A stretch of 64,000 nucleotides of DNA, taken from positions 1 through 64,000 of the forward strand of contig JADKJX010000007.1 in the NCBI GenBank assembly GCA_016720775.1, read 5' to 3'. Shown here in pieces: positions 9,977 to 17,957 of this stretch. Position numbers and translations under genes: made by a program. Position 1 is the stretch's first letter. Every line of letters starts with the position of its first letter. The notes beneath the pieces are model-generated. The model made no database searches, had not been told where the DNA came from, and saw only the letters and a list, made by a program, of their open reading frames with translations. Source of the stretch: Chitinophagaceae bacterium. Lineage in GTDB: Bacteria; Bacteroidota; Bacteroidia; Chitinophagales; Chitinophagaceae.

Positions 9977-11065
9977 ATGAAAAAGTTAATGACCATATTT
10001 CTTGCTGTGCTGGCGGTTTCGGCCCATGCACAACGCAAAGGGGTTTATACCGACCTTTTGCTTGACAAGTTGCAGTTCACCGATGCGCAGAATGCTCCGT
10101 TGCAGGCAGACAAACTTGAAGTGGGCAGGATCACAAAAGTTCATTTTAAGGTTGCCAATATCAATATGGATAATGAAGTGCCAATGGGAACCTGCAAGCT
10201 TAAACTGACCTTAGGTACCAGTTCATTTCTTACAACCGACCTGCAGGGAAATGATGCGCCCTTGGCAAATTATTTCCGTTGGACACAGTCCACCGATCCA
10301 TTCAACCAGGTGATCATTACCGGTGAACTGATCCGTAACCTGCCTGCCGCATTTACGGGGGAAGCAGTTTTTTCTATTATGCCTTCCAAAGAGGGGCAGT
10401 CAACCATCACCGGACATTTCCTGGTCACGAATCATAAAAACCCTTTGTTCATTTTATCTGACCTGGATGCGTCCAACAATATTATTGTAAGTGATTATTC
10501 AAACCTGCAACCCCTGTCAACAAAGTTCAACGACTTTAAAGCTATTGCCCGCTCCTGTAACCTCGACCTTAACTGGCAGGTTTCCGATGAAAACAAATTA
10601 ACCGGTTTCGTTATAGAGACGGCACCGGATGGAATAAATTTTACTCCTTTAAAAACCATTCCGGCGAATGGAACCAGGAATTATTCATTAAGACTTGAGA
10701 ACATTACCGGAGGCCACCTGGACATTAGGATAAAGGCAGAAGCTCAAACAGGCCAGTTTGTTTATTCTGCTCCCGTTGCAGTAAATAATATTTGTACCGG
10801 AAGGTTTGAGATCGCTCTTTATCCTAATCCAGTTACCGGCGATGTTACAGAACTGAAGCTGGTTGCCAAAGAAGGCATCTTCAATGGTAAGTATAATATC
10901 CGGTTGCTTGACAGCGATGGAAAAGAGATCAGCCGAAAAGACATGCAGTTTGTTAACCAGGACCAGGTAAAATACCCCATCGGCTTTTTGACCGGAGGAA
11001 GTTACCAACTGAGTGTAACAGGAGAGGACGGCGTTACCCGGAATTTGCGTTTCGTAAAACAGTAA
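9977..11065 (+). CDS. T9SS type A sorting domain surface protein (362 aa)
   Basis: Secreted protein with a signal peptide (MKKLMTIFLAVLAVSAHAQ). Residues about 22-180 form the domain shared with the upstream giant protein and the downstream gene (PLANYFRWTQ, LPAAFTGEAVF, FLVTNHK). Residues about 185-270 are a fibronectin-like module (CNLDLNWQVSDENKLTGF, DGINFTPLKTI). The C-terminal 80 residues are a Por secretion domain, starting at ALYPNPVTGD and ending LRFVKQ. It should cross the outer membrane through T9SS and be anchored or released. It lies 55 bp after the giant gene and 38 bp before a paralogue, so probably in one operon. An AAGGA-type ribosome site (9971-9975) supports the ATG at 9977. 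Function of the shared domain is unknown. Confidence 0.87.
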   Translation: MKKLMTIFLAVLAVSAHAQRKGVYTDLLLDKLQFTDAQNAPLQADKLEVGRITKVHFKVANINMDNEVPMGTCKLKLTLGTSSFLTTDLQGNDAPLANYFRWTQSTDPFNQVIITGELIRNLPAAFTGEAVFSIMPSKEGQSTITGHFLVTNHKNPLFILSDLDASNNIIVSDYSNLQPLSTKFNDFKAIARSCNLDLNWQVSDENKLTGFVIETAPDGINFTPLKTIPANGTRNYSLRLENITGGHLDIRIKAEAQTGQFVYSAPVAVNNICTGRFEIALYPNPVTGDVTELKLVAKEGIFNGKYNIRLLDSDGKEISRKDMQFVNQDQVKYPIGFLTGGSYQLSVTGEDGVTRNLRFVKQ

Positions 11066-11103
11066 GCATAAAAATATATAATTAAAAAAAGAATAATTTT
11101 AAC

Positions 11104-12303
11104 ATGAACCTGCTTCATAAACCATCTAAGAAAACTGTTATGAGATCATTAACCAAACTGGCTGCGAAGGCATTAACCCTGTTTTTCTTCCTGCTGATAG
11201 CCGGAAGGAGTAATACCTATGCACAAATCAATGTTGTTGCAGACCCGGCGCTAAGTTATGTTGATATTACAGACCTGGCCGGTAGTCCTGTTGATGCGAA
11301 TAATCTCGTCGATGGCAGTTTTTATCTTGTACAGCTGTCTATTCAAAACTTACACCCGGTAAATGCAATTCCCCCAAATACCGCATATATAAGGTTAGGG
11401 TTGGGTTTGAATATGGTGATTGACCCTACGTTCAACCTGGCTACGGCACCTTATAATGAGTACTTTACCTGGTCATACGACAATTCGCAGAGCCAGCCTT
11501 TTATTATCGGAATCCTTCATGATTTTCTGCCTGCTTTTTTTGATGGGGTAGCGGTCTTTCGTGTCAAAGCTTTTATACCGGTGGCTACGCCCACGCAAGT
11601 CACTTCTACGGTATCAGGTCAGTTTCTTAATGCAAACCCACCCGGCAATCCTTACAGGCTTATAGATCAAAATCCCAATAACAATAGTACGCTTATTGAT
11701 TACACAGTTATTGTTGGATCGCCTACCCCGGTAACCCTCACCAAGTTCAAAGCGCTTAAAAAGGATTGTATCATCCGGACAGACTGGTCTGTAGAAAACG
11801 AGATCAACTTCGATCATTATGAATTGCAGGTGAGCAAGGATGGAATCAATTTCGTTTCCATAGCGAATGTAACGGCACAAAACAAGACTAATTACAGTTC
11901 TTCTTTCGATATAAATAACCTGGCGGTCCAGTTGCAAGGCAACACACTCTACCTTCGCCTCAAGATGGTGGATAAAGATGCCAGCTTTAAATACAGCGAT
12001 ATCATCCCGGTAAATGGTAAGTGTAATACGTCGCCGCCATTTGTGATCTACGGCTACCCTAATCCGGTGATTGATGCCAACCATATCACGATTGCCAATA
12101 AAGAAGGGTTGTTCAATGGAAAATATAACGTCACCGTAATGGATATGAGTGGAAGAGTATACAGCACGAAAGACGTTGACTTACATAATGTACAATCATT
12201 CCGCTTCGATTTCGGAACCATGTTGTCGAATGGAAAATACCTGATCAGGTTACAGCAAAGCAACGGTTCACAAAGCGGGATCGTACAATTCGAGAAACTC
12301 TGA
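11104..12303 (+). CDS. T9SS type A sorting domain surface protein (399 aa)
   Basis: Paralogue of the preceding gene. The ATG at 11104 gives a long N-terminus; an in-frame ATG at 11143 also gives a good signal peptide (LTLFFFLLIAGRSNTYAQ). Residues about 42-215 match the shared domain (PYNEYFTWSY, LPAFFDGVAVF). A fibronectin-like module follows (CIIRTDWSVENEINFDHYEL, DGINFVSIANV). The Por-type C-terminal domain starts at GYPNPVIDAN and ends IVQFEKL. Probably the last gene of the surface-protein operon, since a strong terminator follows 20 bp after the stop. Likely a partner or variant of the giant adhesin at the cell surface (inference from shared domain and context). Confidence 0.87.
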   Translation: MNLLHKPSKKTVMRSLTKLAAKALTLFFFLLIAGRSNTYAQINVVADPALSYVDITDLAGSPVDANNLVDGSFYLVQLSIQNLHPVNAIPPNTAYIRLGLGLNMVIDPTFNLATAPYNEYFTWSYDNSQSQPFIIGILHDFLPAFFDGVAVFRVKAFIPVATPTQVTSTVSGQFLNANPPGNPYRLIDQNPNNNSTLIDYTVIVGSPTPVTLTKFKALKKDCIIRTDWSVENEINFDHYELQVSKDGINFVSIANVTAQNKTNYSSSFDINNLAVQLQGNTLYLRLKMVDKDASFKYSDIIPVNGKCNTSPPFVIYGYPNPVIDANHITIANKEGLFNGKYNVTVMDMSGRVYSTKDVDLHNVQSFRFDFGTMLSNGKYLIRLQQSNGSQSGIVQFEKL

Positions 12304-12323
12304 CACGCTTTTTGATCATATTA

Positions 12324-12355
12324 AATACCACCTGCAATTGCAGGTGGTATTTTTA
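12324..12355 (+). terminator. Intrinsic terminator of the surface-protein operon
   Basis: A perfect 28-bp palindrome (12324-12351, arms AATACCACCTGCAA/TTGCAGGTGGTATT) is followed at once by T residues. It lies 20 bp after the stop of the 399-aa protein. Confidence 0.88.
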
Positions 12356-12530
12356 TGAGAATGATGTAGTTCATACTCCTCAAAGAACACCGGGTTATTT
12401 TACTGCCTGCTCCGTAATTACCGGTGAACCTCATTCATAAATAATGTTCAGCGGCTTTTAATAAGTTCTTCTACCGGTTAGTTATTACAACTTTCTCATT
12501 GCATAAATACCACCCTGGGTTTTCTTAAAT

Positions 12531-12563
12531 GAAAAAGGATCAATCTGAGATTGACCCCTTTTC
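12531..12563. terminator. Probable terminator of the minus-strand T9SS gene
   Basis: A hairpin with TCAATC-TGA-GATTGA core flanked by an A-rich left arm (GAAAAAGG) and T-rich right arm (CCTTTTC). The A/T flanks allow it to act in both directions. It lies about 90 bp past the stop of the minus-strand type B protein. Confidence 0.6.
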
Positions 12564-12654
12564 AATCCCAATATGATTTGTGGGATGCTGGCTGAAGTTT
12601 ACTTATTAAGTTAGAAACTGCTTGTAGACCATACCAGGAAACTGAAGCGCTTTT

Positions 12655-14586
12655 TTATCTTATGATAATGACCGTTCCCTGGAACAGTTCATTTTTTGTT
12701 TTGATGAAATAGCTGTATGCACCATTCGGGCAAGGGCTCTTCTTATATGTACCATCCCAGGGTAACGGATTGTCCTTTGTATGAAACAGCAATTGTCCCC
12801 AGCGGTTATAAACAAACAACTCAAAAGACGGGTATGCCCGCAATGCCGGAATGTTCCAGGTATCATTCAAGCCATCGCCATTGGGTGAAAAAGCATTGGG
12901 GATGAAAAGGTCGTTATATACTTTTACGAACATGGTATCGGATACGGAGCCGCAACCGGCAGGCGAATCAGCCTTTAATATATACCGGGCATCTGCCGGC
13001 GGGTTAATGACCGGTTGCAAAGAATAAATATCGTTGATATAAGTAGCCGGTGACCATGCATAGGTATTCACACTACCGCTAACCGTTGCAGCTAATTGTA
13101 TTGATCGCCCTTTCAGCATTATTTTATCAGGGCCTGCATTAACAACCGGCATCGTAACAACATTGAGGGTGACAGTGGCTGTATCCTTACAGGAGAACTG
13201 GTTTGCTACGATCACACTGTAAGCTGTTGTTATGGCGGGCGATGCCTTTGGGTCAGGTATATTCGCATTGGAAAGACCAGTAACCGGTATCCATTGATAA
13301 GATGAGCCGCCACCTGCTATTAATTGTATGCTGTCGCCTTCACAAACAAAAGCATTGGTGAAAGTAGTGGTTGCTAATGGAGCAGGGTTTATCAAAATGG
13401 TTGTTGAATCCTTATGAATGCAGCCGGCCGCATTGGTAACGGTTACATAATATTTACCTGCCTGGTTTAATTGGATATTAGTTATTGGCAAAGGAGAACC
13501 CGATCCAGTAAATGCATTAGGACCCGTCCATGCATATTGTGTACCCCCGGTTGCTGTAAGCGTAACTGTAGTGCCTTCACAAACTGGCCCATTATTAACA
13601 GCCGTTGTTACAGGATTTGCATTTACCGTTATCGTGATCGGTTGCGAAGCGATCCGGCATTGCGGTGATCCCATGTTGCCTGCTTCCGCAACAACAAGCC
13701 TGAACTGGTAAATGCCCGGTGTGGTTGTTGTTACAAACGTAACGTTAAGCGTATTCAGATTTGCCAAAGGGATATCTGTCCAGCTTCCGTTATTGACTCT
13801 TCGTTGCCAAAGAAAAACAGGATTATTGAATCCGCCAGACACGGAGCAATTGAATGTATATGAAGTGGCGGTGCCTTCACAAAATGATGCACTGGTTGTA
13901 TTCATTCCAACGATAACAGGAGTGAGCAGCGGGCCACAGGGGCGAAAAGTTATATCATCCAATGCAAGGTCGTTGCCACATCCGCCCGGTGCATTATTAA
14001 CGATCCGTAGGACGATGTCGGAACCTGCTGCTGGTGTTGTAAAAAAAAAGCCATATTGTTTCCATGTTGGGCTTGCCGTAGTAGGGATATTGCCCGAATT
14101 ATAAGATTGCAATAAAGTGCCGTCTGTTTTTTCAATACTGAATGTAAGATCAGGCTGAATACCGCTGCCACCACATGCTGAAGGCAACAGCACATTCATT
14201 AGCCAGGCAGCAAATTCATAGGTGCTGTTTCCGCAAAGCCCTTTTACGGTATCCAGGTAAAAAGCCCCAGGCTGGTAAGAAGCGTTTACCAGCATAAAAT
14301 AACCGTTGGGGTCACCGGTATGATCCGCTGTAAGCGAATGCCATGCATTTCCGAAACAGGCACTTGTATTATTCCTTACCGTATAAAAACCATCATTGGG
14401 GCAATCGGTAGTGCTGTATTGGTAACTGGTGGTTGCTGCTAACAAGGGAGCGCCGGGGTTTGCCCCACTGCCGAACGTGTTGTTGATAATGGGATCGCCC
14501 AAACTGCCCAGGCAAAGCTGGGCCGATGAATGGTGCGGTACAAATAAAGAAGCGAAAAATAATATGGTTAAAAATTTACGGATCAT
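12655..14586 (-). CDS. T9SS type B (gliding-associated) sorting domain protein, 643 aa
   Basis: Secreted surface protein. A signal peptide covers the first 22 residues (FLTILFFASLFVPHHSSAQ). Residues about 25-215 are a jelly-roll-like domain (NGYFMLVNASYQPGAFY, LDDITFRPCGP), common at the N-terminus of such proteins. Residues about 220-545 hold several Ig/PKD-like modules (CEGTxVTLTATGG, CEGDSIQLIAGGG). The last 85 residues are a type B sorting domain: IPNAFSPNGDGLNDTW, VYNRWGQLLF, W-D-G-TYK, GAYSY. This domain class is exported by T9SS and is typical of gliding-associated surface proteins. The gene stands alone, between the converging operon and the two-component genes. Its substrate is unknown. 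Confidence 0.88.
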   Translation of the reverse strand: MIRKFLTILFFASLFVPHHSSAQLCLGSLGDPIINNTFGSGANPGAPLLAATTSYQYSTTDCPNDGFYTVRNNTSACFGNAWHSLTADHTGDPNGYFMLVNASYQPGAFYLDTVKGLCGNSTYEFAAWLMNVLLPSACGGSGIQPDLTFSIEKTDGTLLQSYNSGNIPTTASPTWKQYGFFFTTPAAGSDIVLRIVNNAPGGCGNDLALDDITFRPCGPLLTPVIVGMNTTSASFCEGTATSYTFNCSVSGGFNNPVFLWQRRVNNGSWTDIPLANLNTLNVTFVTTTTPGIYQFRLVVAEAGNMGSPQCRIASQPITITVNANPVTTAVNNGPVCEGTTVTLTATGGTQYAWTGPNAFTGSGSPLPITNIQLNQAGKYYVTVTNAAGCIHKDSTTILINPAPLATTTFTNAFVCEGDSIQLIAGGGSSYQWIPVTGLSNANIPDPKASPAITTAYSVIVANQFSCKDTATVTLNVVTMPVVNAGPDKIMLKGRSIQLAATVSGSVNTYAWSPATYINDIYSLQPVINPPADARYILKADSPAGCGSVSDTMFVKVYNDLFIPNAFSPNGDGLNDTWNIPALRAYPSFELFVYNRWGQLLFHTKDNPLPWDGTYKKSPCPNGAYSYFIKTKNELFQGTVIIIR

Positions 14587-14657
14587 TTTTGTCAGATAGA
14601 ATCCAAAGATAAGCCTTTAAACCCCTGGAATATAAACCCGGAAAAGCAGGATCTGCT

Positions 14658-16001
14658 TTAAAAGAAAAGCAAAAAGGCCGTTCCTTCACCGGCCACACTC
14701 TGTACTTTGATATTACCCTTATGCAGCATCATGATCTGTTTGCACAGGCTGAGCCCGATGCCGCTTCCGGTTTTGCGGGTACTGAAAAATGGGATAAAGA
14801 TCTTCTCCATCAGGTCGGCGGAAATACCGATTCCATTATCTGCCACTTTAATGACCACTTTATTGTTGGGCGTAATGTAGGCTGATAGCTGTATGCGTGG
14901 ACTGGCAACTTCCTTTACGGCATCCGCTGCATTTAAGATGAGGTTAATCAGTACCTGTTCGATGAGGTCGGTATCGGCTTCCAGGATAAGGTCAGGGTCT
15001 TTTAAAATAATTTCAAGTTCAATATTCTTTTGTTCAAAGGTTGGCTGCATCAGGCGGTGCAGGGTTTCAAACATATCCCGTACATATACCTTTTTCAGGT
15101 TTGGATTGGTGATCTTGTTCAGGTTGCGATAGGTCTCTGCAAATTTCAAAAGGCCTTCGCTTCTTCGTTTAATGGTATCAATACCCAACTCAAGGTCATC
15201 CAGCGAACCGGAGTTGTTATTCAGTTCCTTTAACGACAACTGCAACCGGTTCTTAAGTGTTTCTGCCAGGGAAGAGATGGGCGCTACCGAATTCATGATC
15301 TCATGTGTCATCACACTTAATAATTTCTGCCATGCCTTCGATTCCGTTTCATCCAGCGCTTCGTTGATGTTTTGAAAAGCGATCAGTTTGTAAATTTTTC
15401 CTTCTGTTTGAAAAGCAGTGGCAGAGAGTAATACCTTTAAAGTATTCTTATCGGTTGTTATGGAAGTTACTTTGCTTTCGCCGGGTTTTACTGAAACGAT
15501 CTCCTTATACAGGTCGGGATCCCTTTTTTCCAGCGAATGAATGGTTTTCAGGTAAGGGATGCTCAGCAACTGTTTAAAAGATTCATTCATCCACATGACT
15601 TCGCCTTCTTTATTGTCGTAAGAAAGGATCCCGGTGTCAATCAACTCCAGGATCTTCTGCAGGTATTGATATTGTGTTTCCCGTTCCTTACTGATGATCT
15701 TGAACGTGCTGTTGATCTCGTTGAATCCTTTGCGCATGGGCTGCACAGCAACCGGTGCATTCTTTTCATCAAAGTGACGGGAGAAATCACGGTAGTGAAC
15801 CGATTCCACAAACTGCTCCAGTTCTTCCTTGCTTTTATTGGTGAACCGGTAGAGGTCTGTCACCTGGAAGATGATCAATGCCAACACCGCAACCATGATG
15901 AGAAACAACCCGTTCGACAGCAGTAATGCGGCACCGCTCATTGTTGCAAACAACAATACGATGCGAATGATCAGGCCCCAGTCGTATTTTTTAAAGGTCA
16001 T
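14658..16001 (-). CDS. Membrane PAS sensor histidine kinase (NtrY-like), 447 aa
   Basis: Sensor of a two-component pair. Two closely spaced membrane segments at about residues 10-48 leave almost no periplasmic loop, so sensing in or at the membrane is plausible. A PAS-like region lies near 110-200 (GILSYDNKEGEVMWMNESF). The H-box reads MTHEIMNSVAPISSL (His near 231), the N-box NLILNAADAVKE (about 350), the G1 box DNGIGI and the G2 box GSGIGLSLCKQ near the C-terminus. The protein ends soon after the ATPase fold, with no receiver. The start overlaps the end of the NtrC-type regulator by 11 bp, so the two are translationally coupled. Partner and signal are inferred from position; the efflux operon diverging on the other side is the obvious output. 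Confidence 0.88.
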   Translation of the reverse strand: MTFKKYDWGLIIRIVLLFATMSGAALLLSNGLFLIMVAVLALIIFQVTDLYRFTNKSKEELEQFVESVHYRDFSRHFDEKNAPVAVQPMRKGFNEINSTFKIISKERETQYQYLQKILELIDTGILSYDNKEGEVMWMNESFKQLLSIPYLKTIHSLEKRDPDLYKEIVSVKPGESKVTSITTDKNTLKVLLSATAFQTEGKIYKLIAFQNINEALDETESKAWQKLLSVMTHEIMNSVAPISSLAETLKNRLQLSLKELNNNSGSLDDLELGIDTIKRRSEGLLKFAETYRNLNKITNPNLKKVYVRDMFETLHRLMQPTFEQKNIELEIILKDPDLILEADTDLIEQVLINLILNAADAVKEVASPRIQLSAYITPNNKVVIKVADNGIGISADLMEKIFIPFFSTRKTGSGIGLSLCKQIMMLHKGNIKVQSVAGEGTAFLLFF

Positions 16002-17346
16002 ATTTACTTAGTCTTCTGTACAGCGCCGTACGGGTTATGCCCAGTTCCTTCGCTGCTTTTGAAATATTGCCGTTATGTTTTTCGATCACCCGGAGGATGG
16101 TATTCTTTTCCACCACGCCCAGGTTCATGTCTTTGTTCTCTGATTTTTCCTGCACGGCAGATTCAATGGGAGAAAAAATAAGATCCTCGGCAGAAAGCGT
16201 TTCTCCCTCCGACATGATCACCGCCCGTTCCATCGTGTATTGAAGTTCCCGTACATTGCCCGGGAAATTGTACTGCCTTAATTTTTCAATGGCTTTCGCA
16301 TCAAATTCCGGAACGGGTTTTAAATACTTAGCGGCATAGGTCTGTGCAAAATGTTTTGCCAGCAATGTGATATCCCCGTTACGCTTGCGCAATGGCGGCA
16401 CAACAATTTCCACGGTGTTTATCCGGTATATGAGGTCTTTCCGGAAACGGTTCTCATTGGCCAACTCGGCAAGCGGCAGGTTGGTGGCACAGATAAGGCG
16501 TATGTCAATATTAACTGCATCATTGCTTCCCACTCGGGACACCTGCCTGTTCTGCAAAACACTCAGCAGTTTTGCCTGCTGCTGCATGGATATGTTCCCG
16601 ATCTCATCCAGGAATAAGGTGCCGCCATTTGCTGTTTCAAACCGCCCGGCTCTTTCTTCACCGGCGCCGGTAAATGAACCCTTCTTATGTCCAAACAATT
16701 CGCTTTCAAAAAGTGTTTCGGTCAGGGCGCCCACATCTACTTTTACAAATGGTTTGTCTTTGCGGAGCGAATGTTCATGAATGGCTTTTGCGATCAGGTC
16801 TTTACCGGTACCGTTTTCTCCCAGGATAAATATATTGGCATCGGTAGGTGCTACTTTTTCGATCTTGAAAAAAATATCTTTCATCACTTCCGACTCACCG
16901 ATCATTTCCTTGCCGATGGCAGATGAGGGCAGGGCCGGAATACCGGAAGCAGTTTTTCCCTTCGCTTTTAAGATCCCTTTAATGGCTTCTAAAAGTTTTT
17001 CATTATGCCAGGGTTTCACAATGAAATCAGAAGCGCCTTCCTTTAAGGATCGAACGGCGAGGTCAATGTCGCCGTAAGCCGTTATCATGATCACCGAGAT
17101 ATCCGCATCCAGTTCTTTTATTTTCTTCAGCCAGTAAATGCCTTCATTGCCGGTATTGATGCTGCTTTTGAAATTCATATCAAGCAACACAATGTCAAAC
17201 CGGGATGAGGCCAGCAGCGAATGAATGAGTTCGGGATTTTTTTCCGTCGTCACTTCTTTTGCCTCTGTTTTCAGCAAAAGTTTAACGGCGGTAAGAACAT
17301 CCGTATCATCATCGATCACCAGTATGCTTGCATTTTTCAGGATCAT
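15991..17346 (-). CDS. NtrC-family sigma-54-dependent response regulator, 451 aa
   Basis: Transcription activator. Receiver domain at 1-125 with phospho-acceptor Asp56 (DIVLLDMNF) and acidic pocket IDDD. The AAA+ sigma-54 activation domain (about 145-380) has Walker A GENGTGKD, the sigma-54 contact loop as GSFTGA (the usual motif is GAFTGA) and Walker B GTLFLDEIGN. A Fis-type helix-turn-helix ends the protein (NISKAAKELGITRTALYRRL). The cognate kinase overlaps its 3' end. Upstream, facing the other way, are two copies of a TGTATC-N7-GATACA-type dyad pair, each followed by a -24/-12-like element; these are the best candidate targets. The dyad pair nearest the gene starts about 90 bp before its ATG, so autoregulation is possible. 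Confidence 0.92.
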   Translation of the reverse strand: MILKNASILVIDDDTDVLTAVKLLLKTEAKEVTTEKNPELIHSLLASSRFDIVLLDMNFKSSINTGNEGIYWLKKIKELDADISVIMITAYGDIDLAVRSLKEGASDFIVKPWHNEKLLEAIKGILKAKGKTASGIPALPSSAIGKEMIGESEVMKDIFFKIEKVAPTDANIFILGENGTGKDLIAKAIHEHSLRKDKPFVKVDVGALTETLFESELFGHKKGSFTGAGEERAGRFETANGGTLFLDEIGNISMQQQAKLLSVLQNRQVSRVGSNDAVNIDIRLICATNLPLAELANENRFRKDLIYRINTVEIVVPPLRKRNGDITLLAKHFAQTYAAKYLKPVPEFDAKAIEKLRQYNFPGNVRELQYTMERAVIMSEGETLSAEDLIFSPIESAVQEKSENKDMNLGVVEKNTILRVIEKHNGNISKAAKELGITRTALYRRLSKYDL

Positions 17347-17434
17347 GTTCCTTGTTTGTAATCTTCCGCAAGTATACCATATTTAAAAAGATTTATTACA
17401 GAATGAACTGAAAAAATATTGCCGCTTACAATAT

Positions 17435-17475
17435 TGTATCAAAACCGGATACAGGCTGTATCAAAAGCGGACACT
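17435..17475 (+). promoter_or_regulatory. Paired activator sites, copy 1
   Basis: Two 19-bp sites whose starts are 22 bp apart, about two helical turns. Site one (17435-17453) is a perfect dyad, TGTATC-N7-GATACA. Site two (17457-17475) is TGTATC-AAAAGCG-GACACT. The -24-like element starts 88 bp after the first site. Likely binding sites for the adjacent NtrC-type regulator (inference). Confidence 0.7.
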
Positions 17476-17522
17476 ATAATTCATTGATAAAAACAAACGC
17501 TGTTGAAAAACAAGTATTTAGA

Positions 17523-17543
17523 TTCTGGCACGGCGTTGAATAC
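17523..17543 (+). promoter_or_regulatory. Putative sigma-54-type promoter of the 61-aa gene
   Basis: TGGCAC-N4-TTGA at 17526-17539 within a 21-bp stretch that matches a second element at 17869 in 18 positions. The -24 half is canonical. The -12 half is TTGA rather than TTGC, and the spacing is one base shorter than the usual TGGCAC-N5-TTGC. It lies 45 bp before the ATG at 17589 and 47 bp after the paired dyads. Confidence 0.55.
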
Positions 17544-17588
17544 ATGGTGAACAGAAATATTTTATTAATAACAATTAAAAGTATAGCC

Positions 17589-17774
17589 ATGAAAATGCAA
17601 TCAAACCGGTTATTATCTCCGCTCAATGAAGAGAGTATAACGAACCTTACATCCGAAGTAAAAGAAGTTTTGGCGACCGGGTTTAAAAAATCACAGGACC
17701 GCATTTTAAGCATCGCCGACCTGTGGAATATCCAGCGCCAGCGCAAGCCAAGAATGCAGCGTAGGTTTATCTAA
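17589..17774 (+). CDS. Small protein of unknown function (61 aa)
   Basis: The start at 17589 is preceded by AAGTATAGCC, the same leader found before two of the permease genes, and lies downstream of the putative sigma-54-type promoter; longer in-frame extensions would begin upstream of that promoter. The product is polar and basic at the C-terminus (WNIQRQRKPRMQRRFI) with a probable amphipathic helix in the middle (ITNLTSEVKEVLATGFKK). No signal peptide, membrane span or cysteine is seen. It is a free-standing unit between two copies of the same regulatory module, the second of which drives the efflux operon. It could be a regulator or modulator of the pump; I do not recognise a family. Confidence 0.65.
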   Translation: MKMQSNRLLSPLNEESITNLTSEVKEVLATGFKKSQDRILSIADLWNIQRQRKPRMQRRFI

Positions 17775-17781
17775 ACCAGAC

Positions 17782-17822
17782 TGTATCAAAAACGAACACC
17801 TGCTGTATCATTACCGTACAGG
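17782..17822 (+). promoter_or_regulatory. Paired activator sites, copy 2
   Basis: Two 19-bp sites again 22 bp apart: TGTATC-AAAAACG-AACACC (17782-17800) and TGTATC-ATTACCG-TACAGG (17804-17822). The downstream -24-like element starts 87 bp after the first site, nearly the same geometry as copy 1. The right half-sites are weaker than in copy 1. Confidence 0.68.
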
Positions 17823-17868
17823 TGCAAGGCATATTAAAAGCTAAGTTTTTGAAAACCAGTTAAGTAGC

Positions 17869-17889
17869 TTCTGGCACAGCTTTGAGTAC
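17869..17889 (+). promoter_or_regulatory. Putative sigma-54-type promoter of the efflux operon
   Basis: TGGCAC-N4-TTGA at 17872-17885, matching the element at 17523 in 18 of 21 positions with the same short spacing. It lies 69 bp before the adaptor ATG at 17958 and is the only promoter-like element I see ahead of the adaptor-to-TolC gene run. Confidence 0.58.
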
Positions 17890-17957
17890 TAAGGTTCATC
17901 TCGGGGTTATAATAATATATATACCGGGCAGGTTACCGAAAAAATAAAAAGACAATA

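Larger units (their letters stand above)
12304..12654. other. Convergent intergenic region, no gene seen
   Basis: About 350 bp between converging genes. It holds the two hairpins listed separately. Its right end, just before the stop codon of the next gene, carries AGGAAACTGAAGCGCTTTTTT, which recurs as the right half of the terminator at 59339. No further gene or RNA was recognised. Confidence 0.6.

Noticed and set aside
12636..12656. AGGAAACTGAAGCGCTTTTTT shared with 59349-59369 as a mobile element or att site
   Set aside because: At 59339 it is the right half of a plain terminator. The shared text is short and has no flanking repeats or transposase; probably convergent or an old terminator copy.
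17484..17588. Start of the small protein upstream at 17484
   Set aside because: The upstream start lies ahead of the putative promoter; the ATG at 17589 has the same leader as permease genes.
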